Origin: Polyangium fumosum
Lineage (GTDB): Bacteria; Myxococcota_A; Polyangia; Polyangiales; Polyangiaceae
Direction: 5' to 3'
NCBI RefSeq assembly: GCF_005144585.1
Contig: NZ_SSMQ01000057.1
Coordinates: 1 to 64,000, forward strand
DNA length: 64,000 bases
This document shows positions 50,420 through 59,096 of this stretch, one piece after another. The translations under genes and the position numbers were made by a program. The notes beneath the pieces were generated by a model. The model saw nothing but the letters and a program-made list of their open reading frames with translations, was not told where the DNA came from and searched no databases. Each line of letters opens with the position of its first letter. The first letter of the stretch is position 1.

Positions 50420-52897
50420 ATGGTCCTTACCAAGGCCGGTCTGAACCGGCTGCTCGCGGAAGTCCTGCCTCAAGACGCAGACGTCGAAGCGTTCGTCGCA
50501 CAGAACTTCGGCACCATCGCCCGGCGCGTCGCGCGCGGAGCCGATCGGGCCGGCAAGATCGCGCTCCTCGTGGACAACGCCGATCTCAAGGTTCTGCTCG
50601 ACAAGATCTCCGGCGCGCACCCGGTCGCCGTCGCTCGGAACGAGCACCTGCTCGCCGAGGACAAACGGGTCGCCGGAACGCCGGTGCCCGACGCAGGACC
50701 CTGCGTAGGTCGGGACGCGCTCCTCGCCGAGCTCGCGGCGCACGTCCATCGCGACGCGCCCGGGCCCGTGCTCCTCGTCGGCGACGCGGGCCTCGGCAAG
50801 ACGACGCTCGCGCTCGCGCTCCTCCACGCGGACGCGTCCGTCCGTCGCTTCGGCGGCCGCAGGTACGTCGCGCACCTCGACACGGCGGCCGACACCGAAG
50901 CGGCAGTCGTCGAGGTCAGCCGCGCCCTCGGCGTCACGCCCGAGGCGCCGCTCCTCAACCGCATCGCGGAGGCGCTGCGCCGCGCGCCGGCCTTGATCGT
51001 CCTCGACGATCTCGACGTGCCCCTCGCGAAGGACCCCGCGAACGTGCGTGACCTTCTCCAGAGGCTCACGGCCATCCCCGGCGTCGCCGTCATCGCCACC
51101 TCGCGATCGAGCGTGGCGCCGCCCGACGGCTTCCACGTCGCCGCGGTCAAACCCTTCGACGAGGCCTCCGCGCGGGCCGCGTTCCTCGCGATCGCCGGCG
51201 ACGCACGCCGCTCTGATCCGGGCCTCTCGTTCGCGCTCACCGAGGCCGCGGGCAATCCCCTCGCGCTCGCCTTGCTCGCGCGCGCGGCTGGTGACGGTCC
51301 GCTCGACCTCGCGGTCCGCGCCTGGCACCAGAAGCAGAACGAACTGCTCATGCGCGAGGACGGCCCCGAGTCGGCGAGCGCCATCGAGATCGCCGTCGCG
51401 CTCGCGCTCGCGAGCGGCCGCCTCTCGGACGAAGCGCGCCGCCTCGCGCCGCTCTTTGCTGCGCTGCCGAACGGCGTCCGCGCCGAGGACCTCGCGGCCT
51501 TCGCGTCCTCGGGCACCGCCGACGCGGGCGTCGCGCTCGTCGCCCTCGGCCTCGCGCAGGATGCGTCGGGGCGCTCCCGCTTGCGCCGCGCCGTGCGTGA
51601 GGTCGTCGCCTTGCAGCGTCCTGGCGCTGAGGAGTCGGCGAAGGCGACGCAGAGGTACACTGGCCTCGCGCTCTCGAACGGCCCGAACGTCGGATGGCCG
51701 GCGGGGGACGAGAGCGCGGTGCGCCTCGCGGCGGACAGCGACAACATCGAGGCGATGATCCTGCGTGGCATCGACGGCCCGCACCGCATCGCGTGCATCG
51801 ACGCGTCCGTCGCGCTCGCCACGTTCATCGGCTCCTCGGGCCACTGCACGCCGCGCGTCGTCGAGCGCGCGCGCGACGCGGCGCGAGAAGGCGGCGACAA
51901 GCTCGGCGAGGCCGACTGCACGCAGGCACTCGGCGACATCGCGCTCGCGCGTGGGGAGGTCGACGAGGCGCGCGCGCGGTACCTCGACGCACTCCCGCTC
52001 TTCCACCAGGCGCGCGCGGGCCTCAGCATCGCGGCGTGCCTCATGCGCCTCGGCGACATCGCGAGCGAGCGCGACGAGTACGACGAGGCGAAGCTCCGCT
52101 ACACCGACGCCGCGCCGTACTACCGGCACATCGGCGACAAGCTCGGCGAGGCCAACTGCCTGCGCAACCTCGCCGAGATCGCGGCCCTGAGCGACAACTA
52201 CGAGGAGTCGCGCGCGCGGTACAAGGAAGCGCTGCCGATCTACAACGAGCTCGGCGACAAGGTGGCGAGCGCGACCTGCATGAAGGGCATCGCGGACATC
52301 GCCTTCCAGGGCACGCAGTACGACGAGGCGCGTGCGCTCTACCAGGAGGTCGGCCCGCTCCTCGAAGAGCTCGGCGATCGCCTCTCGATGGCGCAGTGCC
52401 TGCAGAACCTCGGCGACATCGCGTTCGCGCTCGGCGAGCACTCCGTGGCCGAGAAGCATTACCAGAAGGCCCTGCCCATCCTGAAGGAGCTCGGCGACAA
52501 ACTCGCCGAGGGCACGTGCTTGTCGACCCTCGGCGACGTCGCGCTCGCGTGCACGGAGATCGAGGACGCGCATGCGTACTACCTCGCGGCGCTCCCGCTG
52601 CTCCGCGAGGTCGGCGAGAAGATGGGCGAGGCGAACTGCATCCAGAGCCTCGGCGACATCGCGCTCACGCAGTTCGAGCACGACGCGGCACGGTCGCATT
52701 ACGAGAACGCCCTCAGCCTCTTCTCGGCCCTCAAGGACGATTACTCGATCGGCTGGACGCATTACCGACTGGCCCAGGTCGCCGCGGACCCAGACATCTT
52801 CAAGAACCACCTCTACGCGGCGCGCGACGCCTGGCTGCGCATCGGTCGTCAGGACCTCATCGACGACGTCAACACCGAATTCCCCGGGATTCTCTAG
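50420..52897 (+). CDS. STAND NTPase with death-like adaptor domain and C-terminal TPRs
   Basis: 825 residues from ATG 50420. An N-terminal helical domain (about 2-65, LNRLLAEVLPQDADVEAFVAQ, then RVARGADRAGKIALLV) resembles the bacterial effector-associated/death-like domains described by Aravind and co-workers. A short linker with VGRDALLAEL leads to the NB-ARC-type ATPase: Walker A GDAGLGKTT (about 121-129), Walker B ALIVLDDLD, and sensor VIATSRSS. About 500-800 are roughly eight TPRs of 40 residues with the repeated LGDKLGEAxC and LGDIAL motifs. Such proteins are signal-activated switches in defence, cell death or regulation. No effector (TIR, nuclease, protease) is fused or adjacent. Longer starts upstream lack coding bias. 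Confidence 0.85.
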   Translation: MVLTKAGLNRLLAEVLPQDADVEAFVAQNFGTIARRVARGADRAGKIALLVDNADLKVLLDKISGAHPVAVARNEHLLAEDKRVAGTPVPDAGPCVGRDALLAELAAHVHRDAPGPVLLVGDAGLGKTTLALALLHADASVRRFGGRRYVAHLDTAADTEAAVVEVSRALGVTPEAPLLNRIAEALRRAPALIVLDDLDVPLAKDPANVRDLLQRLTAIPGVAVIATSRSSVAPPDGFHVAAVKPFDEASARAAFLAIAGDARRSDPGLSFALTEAAGNPLALALLARAAGDGPLDLAVRAWHQKQNELLMREDGPESASAIEIAVALALASGRLSDEARRLAPLFAALPNGVRAEDLAAFASSGTADAGVALVALGLAQDASGRSRLRRAVREVVALQRPGAEESAKATQRYTGLALSNGPNVGWPAGDESAVRLAADSDNIEAMILRGIDGPHRIACIDASVALATFIGSSGHCTPRVVERARDAAREGGDKLGEADCTQALGDIALARGEVDEARARYLDALPLFHQARAGLSIAACLMRLGDIASERDEYDEAKLRYTDAAPYYRHIGDKLGEANCLRNLAEIAALSDNYEESRARYKEALPIYNELGDKVASATCMKGIADIAFQGTQYDEARALYQEVGPLLEELGDRLSMAQCLQNLGDIAFALGEHSVAEKHYQKALPILKELGDKLAEGTCLSTLGDVALACTEIEDAHAYYLAALPLLREVGEKMGEANCIQSLGDIALTQFEHDAARSHYENALSLFSALKDDYSIGWTHYRLAQVAADPDIFKNHLYAARDAWLRIGRQDLIDDVNTEFPGIL

Positions 52898-52905
52898 CTC
52901 CCGAG

Positions 52906-52928
52906 GCGAGTTCGCCGCGCGGCCTCGC
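52906..52928. repeat. Dispersed palindromic element, copy 2
   Basis: GCGAGTTCGC-CGC-GCGGCCTCGC, a 10-bp hairpin with one mismatch and one G-T pair, 9 bp after the STAND stop codon. It shares CGAGGCGAGTTCGC and CCTCGCAGAGC with copy 1 at 49146. In both cases the element directly follows a plus-strand gene. Confidence 0.65.
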
Positions 52929-52980
52929 AGAGCAGCTTCGCGGCTCCCAAATCGGAAAAAACGGATGGCGTGTCCTCCGC

Positions 52981-52999
52981 GCCCGGTATAGTGCCGGGC
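52981..52999 (+). promoter_or_regulatory. Palindrome with TATAGT core before the SDR gene
   Basis: GCCCGG-TATAGTG-CCGGGC (52981-52986 and 52994-52999). The loop contains a possible -10 hexamer TATAGT, with no good -35 at 17 nt. It is 21 nt before the ATG and just before the GGAGG ribosome site. It could be an operator over the promoter or a 5' hairpin. Confidence 0.35.
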
Positions 53000-53019
53000 G
53001 CACGGAGGACCGATCAGCC

Positions 53020-54000
53020 ATGAATGTCGTCGTTACCGGGGCCACGGGGCACGTGGGCGCGAACCTCACGCGCGCGCTCGTCGAGCGCGGCCATCGCGTG
53101 CATGTGCTTTATCGACATGGGCCACGCGCGCTCGACGGCGTCGATTGCGAGCGAACCACGGGCGACGTCCGCGACGCCGACACGGTCGATCGTGTCATCC
53201 GCGGCGCCGAGCTCGTCTACCACTGCGCCGCCAAGATATCGCTCGAATCCGTCGACCCCGAGGTCGAGCCCATCAACGTCGAAGGCGTCCGCAACATCAC
53301 GAACGCGTGCATGCGCCACGGCGTCCGAAGGCTCGTGCATTTCAGCTCGATCCACGCCTTCGCCACCGAACCTGCGTCCGAGGTCCTCGACGAGAAGCGC
53401 CCGCTCATCACCGACCCGCGCCAGCCTCCCTATGACCGCTCCAAGGCCGCGGGCCAGCGCGTCGTCCTCTCCGCCGTCGAAAAGGGCCTCGACGCTGTCG
53501 TCTTGCATCCCGCGGCCGTCCTCGGCCCGCACGATTACATGCCCTCGCGCATGGGCCGCGTCCTCTTATCGCTCGCCCGTGGCCGCATGCCGGGGCTCGT
53601 CGAGGGCGGGTTCTCCTGGGTCGACGTCCGTGACATCGTGGCAGCGGCCCTCGCAGCCGACACCCGCGGCCGCCGTGGGGAAAACTACCTCCTCTCCGGC
53701 CATTGGCTCAGCTTTGCCGAACTCGCGACGGTCGCGGGTGAGGTCACGGGCCGCCGCCCGCCGCGCCTCACCACGCCCATGTGGCTCGCGCGTGCCGTCG
53801 CGCCGCTTGCGGGGGGCCTTGCGAAGCTCCGCCGCACCGACCCGCTCTTCAACAGCGTCTCTTTGCACGCGCTCCGCATTCATCGCCATACGAGCCATCA
53901 AAAGGCCCAGGCCGAGCTGGGATTCACGCCGCGCCCCACGAAAGAGACCTTGGAGGCGACCTATGCGTGGTTCCGCGAGAACGGCTTGCTTCCCCGCTGA
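53020..54000 (+). CDS. NAD(P)-dependent extended SDR, 3-beta-HSD / dihydroflavonol-reductase-like
   Basis: 326 residues from ATG 53020, with GGAGG upstream. The cofactor motif is VVVTGATGHVGANLTRAL, followed by TGDVRDADTV and ELVYHCAAKISL. The catalytic Tyr and Lys are in PPYDRSKAAGQRV, with Ser in LVHFSSIHAF. HPAAVLGPHDYMPSRMG and FSWVDVRDIVAAAL are typical of the 3-beta-hydroxysteroid dehydrogenase/DFR/HpnA group. A hydroxysteroid or a related 3-hydroxy substrate is suggested only by the neighbour, a steroid 5-alpha-reductase homologue whose ATG is 3 nt after this stop. Confidence 0.88.
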   Translation: MNVVVTGATGHVGANLTRALVERGHRVHVLYRHGPRALDGVDCERTTGDVRDADTVDRVIRGAELVYHCAAKISLESVDPEVEPINVEGVRNITNACMRHGVRRLVHFSSIHAFATEPASEVLDEKRPLITDPRQPPYDRSKAAGQRVVLSAVEKGLDAVVLHPAAVLGPHDYMPSRMGRVLLSLARGRMPGLVEGGFSWVDVRDIVAAALAADTRGRRGENYLLSGHWLSFAELATVAGEVTGRRPPRLTTPMWLARAVAPLAGGLAKLRRTDPLFNSVSLHALRIHRHTSHQKAQAELGFTPRPTKETLEATYAWFRENGLLPR

Positions 54001-54003
54001 TCC

Positions 54004-54771
54004 ATGGACGAGCCCACGTTCTATCGATACCTCCTTTGGGGCTCCCTCGTCGTCGCGGCCCTGATCTTCCCGGCTCTGTTTTTCATCACCGCGCCGTACG
54101 GCCGCCACGAGGCGAAATCCTGGGGCCCCACGGTTGACAACCGCACAGGCTGGCTCCTCATGGAGTCGCCGTCGGTCCTCGTCTTTTTCGCCTGCTTCTA
54201 CGTCGGCGGCTGCCCCACGGACCCGGCTTCGCTCGCGTTCCTTTTCCTCTGGCAGCTCCACTACGTCCACCGCGCCTACATCTTCCCGTTCCGTATCAAG
54301 AGCGGCCCCAAGCGAATGCCGATCGCCATTGCCGGAGCCGGGTTCGCGTTCACCTCGCTCAACGCCTACCTCAATGGCCGCTGGCTCTTCGGCCTCGCCG
54401 GCCCTGATCGATATGCCGCGGCCTGGCTCTCGGATCCTCGCTTCTTCCTCGGCGCGGCCATCTTCCTCGCGGGATTCGCCATCAACCAGCAGGCGGACTG
54501 GATCCTCCTGCACCTGCGAAAACCTGGCGAGACCGGCTACAAGATCCCCCGTGGCGGCTTTTACCGCTGGGTGAGCTGCCCGAATTATTTCGGCGAGATC
54601 ATCGAATGGATCGGCTTTGCGATCTGCACCTGGTCGCTGCCGGGCCTCGCGTTCGCGCTCTGGACGATCGCGAACCTCTTGCCGCGCGCGCTCTCCCACC
54701 ACCGCTGGTACCGCGAAAAATTCCCGGATTACCCCACCGAGCGCAAGGCCCTCGTCCCGGGCTTACTCTGA
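54004..54771 (+). CDS. Steroid 5-alpha-reductase (SRD5A) family membrane protein
   Basis: 255 residues with about six or seven membrane helices. The C-terminal region (GYKIPRGGFYRWVSCPNYFGEIIEW, key parts YKIPRGG, NYFGEI and EW, then SHHRWYREKFPDYP) is very close to what I recall of animal SRD5A1/2 (YKIPRGG, NYFGEI, EW, HHEWY, KF..YP). LHYVHRAYIFPF matches the animal HYxHRxxxxPF segment. The two residues that contact the 3-keto group in SRD5A2 (Glu57 and Tyr91) appear as Glu54 in LLMESPS and Tyr87. The enzyme should reduce the 4,5 double bond of a 3-oxo-4-ene steroid or a similar enone with NADPH. It is in an operon with the SDR. The true substrate is unknown. Confidence 0.9.
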   Translation: MDEPTFYRYLLWGSLVVAALIFPALFFITAPYGRHEAKSWGPTVDNRTGWLLMESPSVLVFFACFYVGGCPTDPASLAFLFLWQLHYVHRAYIFPFRIKSGPKRMPIAIAGAGFAFTSLNAYLNGRWLFGLAGPDRYAAAWLSDPRFFLGAAIFLAGFAINQQADWILLHLRKPGETGYKIPRGGFYRWVSCPNYFGEIIEWIGFAICTWSLPGLAFALWTIANLLPRALSHHRWYREKFPDYPTERKALVPGLL

Positions 54772-55731
54772 GCCGTACAGCCTCTTCGCATTCCCCCCGA
54801 CGAGCGCCGCGAGCGCTTCCTCTCGCATGCCGAGCGCCGCGAGCCGCTTGATCTCCCGGTCCCACGCATACGGCACATTCGGGAAATCCGACCCGTAAAG
54901 CACCCGCTCCGGCCGGCAATGCAGGAGCCGCAACGGCGCCGGGCCCGTGAAGTATTCGGCCATCGCCATCGTCGTGTCGAGCCAGAGATTGTCGTACCGT
55001 TCGAGCAGCCGCTCGTACGCGTCGAACTCGTCGGCACCGAGGTGCGGCACGCAGAGCTTCAATCCCGGATACTCCGCGAGCACCCGCTCCACCCGCTCGG
55101 CTGAGCAGAGCACGTACGGATCACACTTGTACGCCGGGCTCTTCGGCTCCCGGCCCGCGTGCACCACGAGCGGACGGTTTGCTCGGACGCACGCCTCGTA
55201 CACATCGTGCAGCGACTCCTCGTCCGGCGAGAAGCATTGCACGTGGCAATGGAGCTTTACGCCCCGCAGCCCCATCCCGAACGCCTCCGCGAGGATCTCC
55301 TTGGCGCCCGGCTCCCCGGGCAGCACCGTCGCGAGCCCGAGGATGCGCGGCTCCTCCTGGCAAAGCCCCGCCACGAATTGATTCAGCGCCCGCGCCATCC
55401 CCGGCTTGTGCGCATAATGCAGCGCCACGATCCGCGACACCCCGCGCGACAGCAGGAAGCGCACCACGTCCCGCGCCATCAACTTGTACCGGATTGGCCA
55501 TCCATACTGTTCGAACCATCGCCACAGCGCCACGAACACCGGGTCCGGGAACAGGTGCACGTGCGCGTCGATCACCTCGGGCAACGACGACGACAAGCGC
55601 TCGCCTTCCTCGTCATTCGCAGCGGGCAGCGGGGCCCGATCCGCCGAAAGCCACCCACCGAAGGCTTCCTTGGGCGGCGCGTGATCGGCGAGGCAGGGCA
55701 GGGGACAATCGTGCATGGCGGCGCCGAGCAT
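54763..55731 (-). CDS. Amidohydrolase (PF04909-like TIM barrel)
   Basis: 322 residues. Metal-ligand motifs are in order: IDAHVHLFPD (HxH) near residue 55, VKLHCHVQCF, LVVHAGREPKS, CVPHLGADEF, and the catalytic Asp in VLYGSDFPNVPYAWD. This is the set of the amidohydrolase-related family that includes decarboxylases such as ACMSD. The substrate cannot be assigned. The first ~50 residues before the barrel are extra, and a start at the sixth codon (55716) is also possible. Its end overlaps the SRD5A gene by 9 bp, tail to tail. Confidence 0.87.
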   Translation of the reverse strand: MLGAAMHDCPLPCLADHAPPKEAFGGWLSADRAPLPAANDEEGERLSSSLPEVIDAHVHLFPDPVFVALWRWFEQYGWPIRYKLMARDVVRFLLSRGVSRIVALHYAHKPGMARALNQFVAGLCQEEPRILGLATVLPGEPGAKEILAEAFGMGLRGVKLHCHVQCFSPDEESLHDVYEACVRANRPLVVHAGREPKSPAYKCDPYVLCSAERVERVLAEYPGLKLCVPHLGADEFDAYERLLERYDNLWLDTTMAMAEYFTGPAPLRLLHCRPERVLYGSDFPNVPYAWDREIKRLAALGMREEALAALVGGNAKRLYGSE

Positions 55732-55981
55732 GCCTCAAGCGGGCCCCGCGCGACAGACCCTCCCCGCGCCCGTGGTGTCCTCGCCCTCATGACGCCTCGA
55801 GATCGGTCCTGCGCTGGGCCGGCGCCGAGCCACAAGCTCCACCTCGCCCCGCGTGGCCTCGACGCGCTTGCCCGCGTGGACAACCTCGACCTTCAGCGAG
55901 CCATCGCGCGAATCGGTCGCGCTTCATCTTGACCCCGCTCCGCCGCGGCCACACGATCGGGCCACCGTCGAGGCGCGCCCC

Positions 55982-56818
55982 TTGGACTTCCTCCAATCCC
56001 TCTTCGTCTGGGCGAACCTCCCCTACGCCATCGTATTCACGGTCGCGATCCTCTTCGCGCTCCTGCAAATGACGGGCGTCCTCGGCCTGCTCGTCGGCGG
56101 CTCCGATCACGATGCCGACGCGGACGCCGACCACGACGCGGACGTCGACGCCGACGCTGATCACGACCTCGACGCGGACGCCGATCACGACCACGACCAC
56201 GACGCCGACCACGACCACGACGCGAGCCTCGGCGGCAAGATCCTCGTCGACCTCGGCGCCGGCCGCGTCCCGTTTTCGGTCCTCTGGCAGACCTTCGCCG
56301 TCACCTTCGGCATCACCGGCCTCGCGCTCAACACCCTGTATTTCGGCCGCGCCGGCGTCCTCGCGCCCTCGACCCTCGTGTTCAGCCTGCCCGCTTCACT
56401 CCTCGTCGCTTACCTCGTTACGCGCACGGCCTCGCGCGTCCTCGGCAAGGTCGTCGCGCCGGCTGGCGAGGAAGCCACGAGCCGCAGGAACCTCGTGGGC
56501 TGCTCGGGTGTCGTCATCTCGACCCGCGTCACCAGCGAATTCGGCGAGATTCGTGCCAAGGACCGGGCGGGGCATTTCGTGCACGTCATCTGCCGCATTC
56601 GTGAGGGGGAACCCGTCCTCGGCGCCGGCCGCGAGGTGGTCATCGTCGATTACGACAGCAAGGACGGTCGCATCTTCGTCGCGCCGCTCGACGACGACGA
56701 CGCGCCGCCCGCGCCCGCGCTTCGCATCGCGGGCGATACGCGGGCCGAAAGCGAAGCAGAGGTTGAAGCGGAGGCCTCGGAAACAAAAGATACCACCCAC
56801 GTACGTCGCGCGCCCTGA
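55982..56818 (+). CDS. YqiJ/NfeD-like OB-fold membrane protein with Asp/His-rich loop
   Basis: 278 residues from TTG 55982, with GAGG 8 nt upstream. Longer frames lack coding bias. Helix 1 is about 12-38. Residues 41-80 are almost entirely Asp, His and Ala (HDADADADHDAD-type), likely a metal-binding loop. Helices follow at about 100-125 and 130-150. The C-terminal domain (about 165-240) has LVGCSGVVISTRV and GAGREVVIVDYDSKDGRIFV, an OB-fold like NfeD/YqiJ. YqiJ-type proteins are encoded beside the flotillin YqiK, as here (99 nt upstream of it), and are thought to act with it at membrane microdomains. The tail is acidic. Confidence 0.82.
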   Translation: MDFLQSLFVWANLPYAIVFTVAILFALLQMTGVLGLLVGGSDHDADADADHDADVDADADHDLDADADHDHDHDADHDHDASLGGKILVDLGAGRVPFSVLWQTFAVTFGITGLALNTLYFGRAGVLAPSTLVFSLPASLLVAYLVTRTASRVLGKVVAPAGEEATSRRNLVGCSGVVISTRVTSEFGEIRAKDRAGHFVHVICRIREGEPVLGAGREVVIVDYDSKDGRIFVAPLDDDDAPPAPALRIAGDTRAESEAEVEAEASETKDTTHVRRAP

Positions 56819-56917
56819 GCGGGCGAGCGCGTTCTCTCTTGCCATGGCCCCCTGCGAGGCGGTCTCATCGACCGGCCGCGTTTGCGGTGGCGTATTCTTG
56901 ATCGGAGCATCCGAGCC

Positions 56918-59092
56918 ATGCCTCAGCTCTTCCAGAAACCCGAGTTTCAGTTATTCGCCCTCGGGACGGTCGGCTTCCTGGTCCTCCTCGTCGCCTTCTT
57001 CGTCACCCTGGCGAAGTTTTATCGACGTTGTGGCGCGGACGAGGCCCTCGTCCGCACCGGCGCCGGCGGCAACAAGGTCGTGATCGGCGGTGGTATCACC
57101 GTCTATCCGATCCTCCACCAGCTCCTGCGCGTCTCGCTCCACTCGATCAAGCTCTCCGTCGAGCGCTCGGGCAAGAACGCCCTCGTCACGCGGGACAAGA
57201 TCAAGGCCAACGTCACGACCGAGCTCTACATCAAGGTCGAGCCCATCGCCGAGGACGTCCTCGCCGCCGCGCGTTCGTTCGGCGAGCGAAACTTCGACGA
57301 GCAGGCCATCGGCGACCTCATCGAGGGCAAGCTGACCGACGCCCTCCGCTCCGTCTCGGCGAACCAGACCTTCATGGAGCTGCACGGCCAGCGCAAGCAG
57401 TTCGCCGAGCACATCCAGAGCACGCTCTCCGACGAGCTCAAGAAAAACGGCCTCACGCTGGAGAACGTCTCGATCACCGCGCTCGCGATGGTCCCCGTGA
57501 AAGAACTCGACCCGCAGGACGTCTTCGACGCCGAGGGCCTTCGCGCCATCACGGACAGCGTCCAGTCGAACGCCGAGCAGACCACGAAGATCCAGCGCGA
57601 AAAAGAGCTCGCCATCCAGCTCACGAACGCCGAGGCGAAAAAACGCGCCCTCACGATCGAGCAGGATCAGAAGCAAGCCGAGGCCGACCAGGCCCGCCGC
57701 GTCTCCGAATACGCCGCCACGCAGAAGGCCGAGACCGCGAAGGCCGTCTACGTCCAGGAGCAGGCCCAGGAGCTCGCCGCGCTCGAAAAACGAAAGGCCA
57801 CGGAGACCGCGCGCATCCAGCAAGAGCAGGCGATCGCCGTCGCCGAGGCCGCGCGCCAGCGGGGCCAGCGCGAGGCGCAGATCGCCGCCGAGAAGGCGCA
57901 GCAGGCCGCCGAAATCGCTAAGCAGCGCGAGATCGAGGCCTCGATGATCGAGAAGGAAAAGGTCGTCCAGGCCGCCGAGGTCGATCGGCAAAAGGCCCTC
58001 GAAACGGCCTCGATCGACAAGCAAAAGGCCGTCGAGAGCGCCGAGATCGTCAAGCAGCAGGCCGTCGAGACCGCGCGCATCGCCAAGCAGATCGCGGTCA
58101 CGCAGAGCGAAGAGCAGGCCGCGCGCGCCGCCGCCTTGAAGGCCCAGGCCGAGGCCGAGCAGCAGCAAGCGATGCAGGGCATCATCACGGTCGAGGAGAC
58201 CGCGAAGGCGAACCGCGAAAAGGCCATCGCCGTCATCAAGAGCGAAGAGGACGCGCAACGCTCGCGCATCGCCGCCGAACGTGAGGCCTTCAAGCTCAAG
58301 CTCGAAGCCGAGACGCAGGCCGCCGCGCTCAAGGCGCACGCCGAAGGTGAAGCCGCGGTCAAACGCGCCGCGGCCGAAGGCGAGATCGCCCGCGCGCAAG
58401 GTCTCGCCCAGGCCCGCGAGCTCGAAGCGCAGGCGAACGCCAACGTCATGCGCAAGGGCGCCGAGGCCGACGGCGACCGCGTCCGCATCTCCGCCGAGGC
58501 CAAGGCCCAGGCCGCTTCGCAGGAAGCGCAGGCCTTGATCGCCCTCGCCGAGGCCACGCGCAAGAAGGGCGAGGCCGAGGCCGACGCCAAGCGCAAGCTC
58601 GTCGAGGCCGAGAACGCCGTCGCCACGAAGTTCCTCCTCCGCGACGTCGCCGTCAAAGCGCTCGACGTCCTGCCCGCCGTCACCCGCGAGCTCATGACCC
58701 CGGCCCGAGCCATCAGTGAGATCAAGGTCCTCCAGCTCCAGGGCACGGGCGGCGGCGCCGCGACGAACGGCGAGGGCGCCCCGAGCGCGCCCTTCGGCAA
58801 CGTCGCCTCGCCCGTCCTCAAGACCATCCTCGAAGCGGGCGCCGCCTACCCGCTCCTTCGCGAGATGCTCGCCTTCTCGCAGGTCGACGAGCGCGGCCTC
58901 GCGGACAAGGCCCGCTCCTTCCTCGCCACGCTCCCGACCGAGCTCCGCGCCGTGATCGACAAAGACCCCGAGCTCGCGAAAAAGCTCGACGATCTCGGCG
59001 TCGCCCGCGCCGCGTCCTCGGGCGCCGGCATCCAGGTCCACGAAGTCGCCCCCCCGACCATCCCGCCTGCGGCCCCGCTCCCGGGCGAGTGA
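56918..59092 (+). CDS. Flotillin family protein (YqiK-like)
   Basis: 724 residues from ATG 56918. An N-terminal membrane helix (about 12-33) precedes the SPFH/band 7 domain (about 35-215: GADEALVRTGAGGNKVVIGGG, NALVTRDKIKANVTTELYIKV, and LENVSITALAMVP). A coiled coil of about 380 residues, rich in Ala/Glu/Lys/Gln with regular EKEKVVQAAEVDRQKALE-type heptads, follows. A flotillin C-terminal region (about 590-700) with LLREMLAFSQ and Pro-rich tail ends it. Flotillins form large oligomers that organise lipid microdomains. The gene is followed after 4 nt by a channel-like gene and preceded by the OB-fold partner. Confidence 0.92.
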   Translation: MPQLFQKPEFQLFALGTVGFLVLLVAFFVTLAKFYRRCGADEALVRTGAGGNKVVIGGGITVYPILHQLLRVSLHSIKLSVERSGKNALVTRDKIKANVTTELYIKVEPIAEDVLAAARSFGERNFDEQAIGDLIEGKLTDALRSVSANQTFMELHGQRKQFAEHIQSTLSDELKKNGLTLENVSITALAMVPVKELDPQDVFDAEGLRAITDSVQSNAEQTTKIQREKELAIQLTNAEAKKRALTIEQDQKQAEADQARRVSEYAATQKAETAKAVYVQEQAQELAALEKRKATETARIQQEQAIAVAEAARQRGQREAQIAAEKAQQAAEIAKQREIEASMIEKEKVVQAAEVDRQKALETASIDKQKAVESAEIVKQQAVETARIAKQIAVTQSEEQAARAAALKAQAEAEQQQAMQGIITVEETAKANREKAIAVIKSEEDAQRSRIAAEREAFKLKLEAETQAAALKAHAEGEAAVKRAAAEGEIARAQGLAQARELEAQANANVMRKGAEADGDRVRISAEAKAQAASQEAQALIALAEATRKKGEAEADAKRKLVEAENAVATKFLLRDVAVKALDVLPAVTRELMTPARAISEIKVLQLQGTGGGAATNGEGAPSAPFGNVASPVLKTILEAGAAYPLLREMLAFSQVDERGLADKARSFLATLPTELRAVIDKDPELAKKLDDLGVARAASSGAGIQVHEVAPPTIPPAAPLPGE

Positions 59093-59096
59093 ATCG

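Noticed and set aside
50213-52810. 865-codon minus-strand frame
   Set aside because: Antisense to the STAND/TPR gene. It has no recognisable motif, while the plus strand has Walker A and B and TPRs.
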